Assembly (NCBI RefSeq): GCF_037975245.1
Contig: NC_092574.1
Span: forward strand, 14,214,713 to 14,278,712
From: Apostichopus japonicus
Lineage: Eukaryota > Echinodermata > Holothuroidea > Aspidochirotida > Stichopodidae
DNA: 64,000 nucleotides
Reading direction: 5' to 3'
Of this stretch, positions 12,201 through 21,200 are shown in pieces (within the stretch, counting starts at the first letter, position 1; each line of letters opens with the position of its first letter). The notes beneath the pieces are model-generated. The model made no database searches. It was not told the origin of the DNA and worked only from the letters and a program-made list of their open reading frames with translations. The position numbers were made by a program, and so were the translations under genes.

Positions 12201-15200
12201 CTGTTAAAAAACTAAAAGTGAATACTGATGTGAAAATAAATAAATAAAATTCAGTTGATTATAAAGGGGAGATCATTTATAGCCTTTTCAAGTACAAAAG
12301 TTCTGGTAGATGGTAGCAGAGTTAACAAAGATTTTTAGAAAAACCTGAATATGAAATCTATATTATTATTCCCTATCCTTGTCAAGAAACGAAAGAAAAA
12401 ATGTAGAAGACATTAATTGTGTCCATTGCATAGTGATTTCATTTGTATAGCGTATAGATGAAAACGTTTACCTCAAATACTGAAAATATCAGCATCTTCT
12501 GAGGTGAAGTGTAGTCCTCCCCCTCCCCCCCCCAGCATTGTTGTTACTCAGCTTTACACAAAGCTTACAGTGTGCATTAGCATGAATCTGTAACCTTTAG
12601 TTGATTTGAACTATTGGCAAACATTTTGTCTGTTGGTTAGTAAGTCTTGAAGTGTGCAACTTTCCACACAGGTCCAACAAAGGCTGCTTTACACTCAGTT
12701 TGATGCAACAGATTCCTTCTTTTTTTTGTCATTACAATAGCAGATGGTATCAGACATAGAGAAAGAGTACCCAGAAGAGGAAAGCAGCCATTGCCTGCTA
12801 TCCACCATTCTTTTCAGTCTGCCAATGGTTTGCCTTTTGAACAGCAGAACATTCCATACCCTCCTCATCCATCTGACATGCAGTCAGGGAGAGTTAGACA
12901 AAGGATGCCAGCACCTCACAAGTAAGAGAATAACCCCACTTTACAACACTCCACCTCAAATCCCTTAATACTCCTCCTCCCCCCCTCAATCCCCCCCAAA
13001 AAAGAAATCTTTCAAAATGATGGCAAATGAAAATACATGAGTGGTGAAACATTTTGATTTATTTATTTAAGTAACTTTGGATAATTTGTATCTAAGCAGA
13101 ACTCACTTAAACATAAATAAACGAAATGAAACTTATCTAAAAGTTATTAGTGTATGTTGTTCCTTAAAATAATACTAATACTTTCTTTAGTTGGTTAGTT
13201 GGATTCATTGCATCCTGTATTGTTAAAGTTTCATAAATATAACAGTGTAATGTTTTGTTTGTTGTTCTCTTTGCACATTTTAGGACAAGGATAAAAATTA
13301 ATGGGCTTTTAGCCAACTTGAAAGTGAAAGATATTCACAACTATGGTGTCACACCATTATTAAACATTTTTGCAACTGTGTGTTCCGATGGATGGAAATT
13401 TAATTTCATTTAGTAGGCAGCAGACATCCCAAGATTCTGATAAGAAAGTTGCCAAAAAGGTTTCAATATTTTTTCTAAAATGCTAATTTGGACATCACTT
13501 TCAAATTATTTCAGATAGCAAACAGCTATCCCAATCCTGTTAAAACTGTACATAAAATTCTATGCTTAAAGTGCAATTTGATGGCAGTTTACTAGACTTG
13601 GAAGTGATGCCTAACCTTGTAGTTTTGAAAAGGATTGTAATCATTCTGGTTTGTGTGTTTGGTGGCAAACTTTTCAGATCTAATGCTGTCTAAAAATCAT
13701 TATAAATTCATCCTCAGCACTGTCTCTTTCATTAAATTTGCAATAAAAATAGTATGAATTTTTTAATAATTTGACAAATCAGTTTTGATATGTGTCACTC
13801 AAATCAGCATGTGAAGTCTCCATATAGTTTCAAGAACCACAATGAGGCATATGTGACATTGACCATATCCATTGACAATATATATAAGCAAGGACATGTA
13901 ATACACCCAAAAAAGGGAACATCGTAATTCCTCGTAAGACTTTAAAGTAATGGACAAGTTTATAATTTCATGTGTCTGACAAGGAATCAATATTACCCCC
14001 GTTTTGAGATGAAATCAATGATTCTAATGTTCTTGATGATGTGTAAATCTTATTTAAAATACACGATAACTCTCTATCATAAAAAATTGGAACTTTTGAA
14101 TGTTATTTTATGGAACTAACATAATTTTGTTTCAGGCAACAGCCACCTCGTTTTATTAATCGTAATGTGAATCAGAACGAACCATTCAGAGGAAGAGGGA
14201 TGTCTAATAGGTAATGATATCCATTAAATATATATCAATTAAAAAATAAATAATAAATTAAATTAAATAATAAAAATAAAAATATATATCAAATATAATA
14301 CTGCATGTCAAAGAGGTTGAAATATTAGCTTGTATGGTTTATACTTCAGATTAAACACCCTGTTGTCATTTGCATGCTCCAATCCAAATATTAATATACC
14401 TTTATTTATACAAAATTACAAAACAACCTGATTTATAGTGAGGTCATATCCCCATTTGTTGAGCAAAGACATTTTGCTTCACTTGATTGGGGACTTGCAA
14501 TTCTGACATTTGCTTTTGTTTTGCAGCTGTGGTTTTTTTTCTGGCTTATATTTTTAAGCACTTACACAGATTGCAATCACATAAGTTCATAAAATAACAT
14601 GAACAAAAAAATGATAAGATCAAAAGTAATGTAAGCTGAGGTGCTCAATGTCTATTAAATGAATGAACTGAATATTACAATGTAAAGAATGGATAACTGT
14701 ACAAGATGATAATTTTTTGTTTGTAGCAAATTTCAATTTGAATGAACCTGTAAAGAAAAACATTTGTGGGTGTTATTGTTTATGTTTGTGAACTAATTTA
14801 AATAGTTCATCACGTTGCTTCAGACGTTTTTTTTTTATCGTTACTGTCGAAACATTTCAATGATTAAGAAAAGACACCTATATTTTATTCTCCAGATTAA
14901 ATGTAAATTAGAAACTGGTTATTTCTAGAATATCATTTGATGCTGAAAAAGTTGTTGCCCATTATTATTTTATTAAACACAAAATGATCATTTTTGTTTT
15001 TGATGCAAATTACAATTTGAATAAACCTGTAAAGAAAAACATTAATGGATGTTATTGTATATATTTGTAAACTAATTTAAATAGTTCATCACGTGTTGCT
15101 TCAAACGTTTTTTATCGTTACTGTCGGAAAGATTTCAGTGATTAAGAAAAGACACCTACAGTTTATTCAGCAGATTCAATGTCGATTAGAAACTGGTTAT

Positions 15201-18200
15201 TTCTAGGATATCATTTGATGCTGGAAAAGTTGTTGCACATTATTATTTTATGAAACACATTCTCAAAGCATATAGGAAAATTAAAATTTTTCTTTTCTTT
15301 ATCTTTTGAAATAAAACTTGAGTAGTCTTGGTAATGAATTTGTATGATGGTTTATGATGAAATGTTTATCAATTCCATGCAAAAATGTTTTAACAAATGT
15401 GTCATAAAACAAATTATATTGTAAAACTCTTTACATTGCTTTATAATAGAATCATTAGTTCATGGAAGATATCCTGTACAATATTTTCTCCTTTGTCGTT
15501 TGCTGTTTTTTATCTAGAGATTCAATTGAGTTCTATATTGTTGTCTGTTGTAATAAACTGTATAGACTATTTTCTGCTTTAATATTTACTGCAGGAGAGG
15601 GAAAGGGTATGACTATCACAGAAATAATAACCCTAACATGGATGACTCTCAAGACAATGAGTTAGAAAATCAAGAATTTCAAGAAGCCCTGAGGTATATT
15701 GAACTTGCTGAAAGGGACCAGATGTCTTTTCCGTCTCTACCCGTGAGTACACAGACCATTGTATCATCCAACATATTTATGGTATGAGTACAACAACATG
15801 AGTACCAGTGCAAGTAGAATTTTCCTTGGTATGAGTATGAGTACAGCAGCATTACAAGTAGTATTTTCCTTGGTATGAGTACAACAACATGAGTACCAGT
15901 GCAAATAGAATTTCCCTTGGTATGAGTATGAGTACAGCAGCATGAGTACTAGTACAAGTAGAATTTCCATTGGTTTTAGTATGAGTACTACAGCATGAGT
16001 ATCATTATAAGTATAATTTTCATTGGTATGAGTATGAGTACAACAGCATGAGTACCATTACAAGTATAATTTCCCTTGGTATGAGTACAACAGCATGAGT
16101 ACATTACAAGTATAATTTCCCTTGGTATGAGTACAACAGCATCAGTTCCATTACAAGTATAATTTCCCTTGGTATGAGTACAACAGCATGAGTACCATTA
16201 CTAGTAGAATTTCCATTAATACGAATACAATAGCATGAGTACCATTACATGTATAATTTCCCTTGGTATGAGTATGAGTACAACAGCATGAGTAACAGTA
16301 CTAGTAGAATCTCTGTTTAATGTGTGAAGACATCATACCCAAAGACTAAAACCTGTTGTTAAGCTACAGAGCAACTATCACCATAGAATAACAAAGAAAA
16401 TTTGTTTTGTTTGATTCAGACTGGAGTTTCAATACTTAAATTTTAATCTTCTTTTTTTTCATTTCAAGAGTGGTAGTAATGGTCCAGGTGAGTCGACCCA
16501 ACGTGCTTCATTTTGGAGTCGCTACCGACCTGATCATAGTGGTCGAAGCAGTGTGTCACCCACAAATCAACACCCTGGGACACCATCTCCCATAAACCAT
16601 CCTCAGAGAGACAATGGTAATTTCCATAATGGTAATTATAATTTTTAAATTAATTAAGTTAATTAAAATACTACATACCCAAGATAGCTGGGACACCATC
16701 TCCGATAAACAATCTTCACAGTGACAATGGTAATTTCCATATTGGGTAATATAATTTTTAAAGCAAAGCTGCTTCAAATGTATGTGATTTATAGGCTTCT
16801 GAGTCGTTGTATTCAGTTAATTGTCAACATTTGTGGACATTGTCAGGTTATTTGGGAATTTATCATTCCTTTTATACAAAGTGGAGATCAATTGAGGTTG
16901 CACATATAAATAATACTTAATTTAAAAACCATTACCCTAGCTATTTAAATGAATGTAATTATAAAATTTTTATCTATATTAACCATTGTATATTGTTTAG
17001 AAATACTGTACATATGCTTCATATACATCCTTCTGACCTTTCTTCCATATTTGCTAGTGGACAAAATATTTCACCTTTGTTCAATTGTTGAAAATTTGAT
17101 TCTCAGCATTTTTTAAAAGCCTTAACCTTTCACTTTCAGAGCTCTTTGCATTGTTTTATGTACATAGTGTTAATGGACTAGTTTACTAAGGAGTTGTACA
17201 GACACGAGCAACTAGTGACTTCAGCAAGTTTTAAAGCACGATTAAAATTGAACCAATGAAGAAATTTGAGCTCACTAACCTCTCGCTCAAAAATGAGGGT
17301 GAATCTTTTGGCAGCAGATATTTTTTCTTTGGCTTCAAAGAATTTGTCAGACATAGAGAACATTTTTATCTAATTAAATATTTATTTTATAGTTGTTATT
17401 CTAATGTTATGCTGCAAAATGACACCTTGTAATATGTACAGGTATCAACTCTACTTCCAAATTTCCATTGATTTACTTATGTCACTGTGCCTTTCAGAAA
17501 TTCCTCTGTTTTTGACTGTACAAGTATATTGCAAAGATTCATGTCCATCAGATGTATTCATTGCAAAGTTTGTTTATCTTCCTTCCTTTATGAATTGCAG
17601 AGATGGAAGAAAGGGTTTTAACCACTCAAATGCAACATATAAATATTGAAGGTAATACACCTGTAGATTCCGAGGTGCATTACACGGTCCCTTCTAAGGT
17701 AAAATTTAATATTTTTTGCTTGCTTGAAATATTATTTTGACAAGATAAATTCTTAAATTCATTTAAAATGATTGTTTAATGTAATATTTTATTTATTAAT
17801 TGATTAATTGACTTAGCTTTGATTTATTGATTTGTTTATAGCTTTCTTGATTATATATTTTTGTGTCTGTTACTTATATATTTACATGTGTATATATATG
17901 TATATATATATATATAAATATAAATATCATACCTATGGCCGAGTGGATAAAGGGGGTGGCATTTGAAGCAATGAGGCTTAGCAATCATGAGGTTCTGGGT
18001 TCGAAATCCGACCGGGTCATAGTAATGTGGGTTTTCATCCAAGAATAATCTACCACTTTCCCATCTGAAATGACTATCTAAATTGAAAACATTCTAAATT
18101 GAGTTAAAAATGTTGAATTTGAAGCCACCCGACGTGTAAGTTGTAATCCATAAGCCCTTGCGGGTTTCTCCCACATTTGTGGTCGTTTAAGCATCGTAAA

Positions 18201-21200
18201 AATAAATGCTGATTATTATCATATTATTATCATATATATATATGCATACAAATACATGTATAGATATATATATAGTGTCATCAAGTTGCTGGAAATGTCA
18301 TCAATATTTTTCTCTCTTTGCTTATACAACTTTCTTTAGGGAGGAGGAGGTGGAGGAGGAGAGATAGATATGAATCAAATGGTTACCATGTGTTCTGATT
18401 CAAGTCAAGTTCCTCCTAATTCCTGGGCCATTCCTTCATCTATTGTAACCTCAAGTACTGGATACCAGATCACTTCATCAAGTGGTCCATCTCCTCAAAC
18501 AGCCTCTCCTCAAACAGTTTATTCATCCTCTACAGTTTCACCATCTGTTAGTGTTGGACTTCCATTTTATCCAATGCTAATACCAGGTTTGTTCATTTCA
18601 GTTTCAAAGTTGCATTTTTAGAGCAATTTCAATGTCCCAGCATTAGTTTTACTAAGATAAGAGGAGTGCAGAGGAAAAAACCTTTGCAATAGCTGTATGC
18701 GAGATGGGAAGGCAGTTTTGATGTAAAATTTTGAGATGATGATGGGTGGTGGTGGGTGGTGGAGGAAAGAGATGAAGAGGGATTAATCATGGATGAATCC
18801 TTAAAAACAGCAGCTGTGTGGCATTGGTTATGGTCACACTTTCAAAGTTTCAGGGATGGAAAGGGGCTACATTTCAAATTCTGCAACAGAAATATGTATG
18901 TCAACATATCTTTCATAATTTTGATGTAATTTATAATTTTAATGTTAATCAGCAAGTCTTTTGTTGTGTGCTTGTATTTGTATATTTTAATGATAGTGAT
19001 GTATCAGTCAACATTACTCGCCCTTACCACATAATAGATGTAAATAATAAAAACCTGTACAAAAGAGACATACGGCAATCACTTTAACCTTTAAGATTTA
19101 ATGTTCTGCTTCTTCACAGCATTTTCTAAACTACTGATCAGGAATAAACTTGCTTCCTTCTTCACATTGTATAAAGCTTTAACAACAGTTTTTATAAAAT
19201 GAATACAATTTTGGATAAATTTGTGGTATCTTTATGTATAAATAGATTGTGAGTAATTACCATTTTCCATTTGTTTGATATTTCTTTGCTTTAGTGTCAG
19301 ACAATCTTATTGGTCCCATCAACCCTGCAGCTGATATATCACAAGATCCTAATGGAACAGATCTACCCTCAGGTAAATATAATTTTTTTTTTTTGGCATT
19401 GATTTGTGAGAATTATCCTATGGTCAGAATGTCATGTTAACATACATAAGGACTTAACTTTCCAGTGAAATTGGTCTTATGTGTGTACTCAATCATTGCA
19501 GTCAGTAGCTGTAATGTGTGTATTTTAGATCCTCCTGGAAGCAGGAACTCGCGAAGAAGCCTCATTGGCTTATCAAAGCCGCAAGCTGACCAAAGTCAGT
19601 CTCTTACATTCATATTTAACATCCATGATTATGAATTGTCAATTGTCAACAACTCTGTAACTTGACAACATACATTAATCTGGGAGTGACTCGAACCGGG
19701 GACCTTATGATTGAAAGGCACCGGCGTTAGTTAACCACTGAGCTAACACTCCTTACTTCATACAAAAATAAGCTTAAAAAATAAGCAAAAATAAGCTTAT
19801 CTACTTAAAGATGGTAGTACAGAGGTAAAGAATGTTTCAATTGATGGAACAGAAACATAGATCAAATTAAAAAGCATTACTCAAAATAATTTATGACACT
19901 AAAATATGCCCTCCAAGATGGGTTTTTATTGGACCAAAGGAAGTTCATTCGTTTCTGCATTTGTTTGCTTATTCGGTCTCTCACTCATTAGTTCATTTGT
20001 TTGTTCATTGGTTCCTTCCTTCCTTCATTTGTTCTTACATTCCTTCATGCACAGAGCTCTTTTCTTAATAGTATTAAAAGCTTTCGAAGCAATTTGGAAA
20101 ATTTCAAAATAGTTTAGTTTGCTTCAGTAATGGATATGAATATTCATAGGCTAAATAAGTTAAAACAACTGGAATTTTTTTTTTATTAAAATGTATTAAC
20201 AAAAGAACTGGTTTTAGAGCAATAAAACTTCAGGTATCTTTTAATATTTCTTTCACAAATTTCTTTTCTTCCCACAGATGTTTCAACATTGCGGTACTTT
20301 TACAATATTGGTGTTGAGGTGGGCACTGATTCTATTCTGTGAAATATCACATAACATGGATTAACATTAACAACATGGATGAGCAAAGTTACCATTAATT
20401 AATATGGGATTCGTTAATCATAAACTATCATTTGACTTGCTTTGTAAGCTAATAGTGCCATACTTATAAATGCAGCAGAGCTTTTCAGATGTTACAAGTT
20501 GGGTGGAGTATGTAAGAAAACTTTCAAACTACATCCTTGTGTGGGTTATATTGAAATACACTAATTAGAATACCAAGGTTAAGATTGATGAATAGTGAGG
20601 ATTTATGTACAAAGTATTGTCTAAATTTTATTTAATTTAAACATTAGTTGTGTTATTATTTGAGGTGAAAGTCATCTCTCAAACCAGCAAATCAATGACT
20701 GTCTCGTGTCTTTCTTGAACTTCCCAATTCTTTGAAGAATGTTAAACAACACTTCCTCATTCCAGGCCCAAATGTTTGTTATCCATGGTCTGTAAATTCT
20801 AGTAACACAAAATGTAAAAAGTTTCTCTAAACTTGAGTCAAGCAACAGAGTATCTATATGTCACATCCAACACCACCTGTCTTTGACAAATTTATTTGAA
20901 TCGTGTTGAATCTATAAACATTTTTGTTTTCTGCTTGTGTTGCTTCTGAGGTGCTGACTTAATTGGTCTGTGTTCTAGATAAATGTATACTACATTGACT
21001 GAATCAGTTTACATGTATTGTGTCAAATGCAGGTTTTGCAGGAATAATACAGGTTTTGTAGAAAATATACAGGTCTTGAGGTTTGAAAATACTGAAAAGT
21101 ATTTCCAAAGGTTAGCAGCTCTGACTTATCACCTCAGCTGCTTTAAAAGTTCTTTTCTGACGGGAAAAAAAAGGGGTGTCGAAATGTAATCTGGAAAGCC

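Noticed and set aside
13284-13413. Reading on from the TTTTAG at 13283 as a larger exon
   Set aside because: The frame reaches a TAG at 13411-13413 without a usable donor in phase.
17601-17650. Short version of exon 17601-17698 using the proximal GTAATA donor
   Set aside because: Joining that donor to 18340 shifts frame and meets a stop within the next exon.
17933-18022. Functional tRNA-Ser/Leu gene
   Set aside because: Acceptor mismatch, altered B box and a continuing SINE body and tail indicate a retroposon head rather than a working tRNA.
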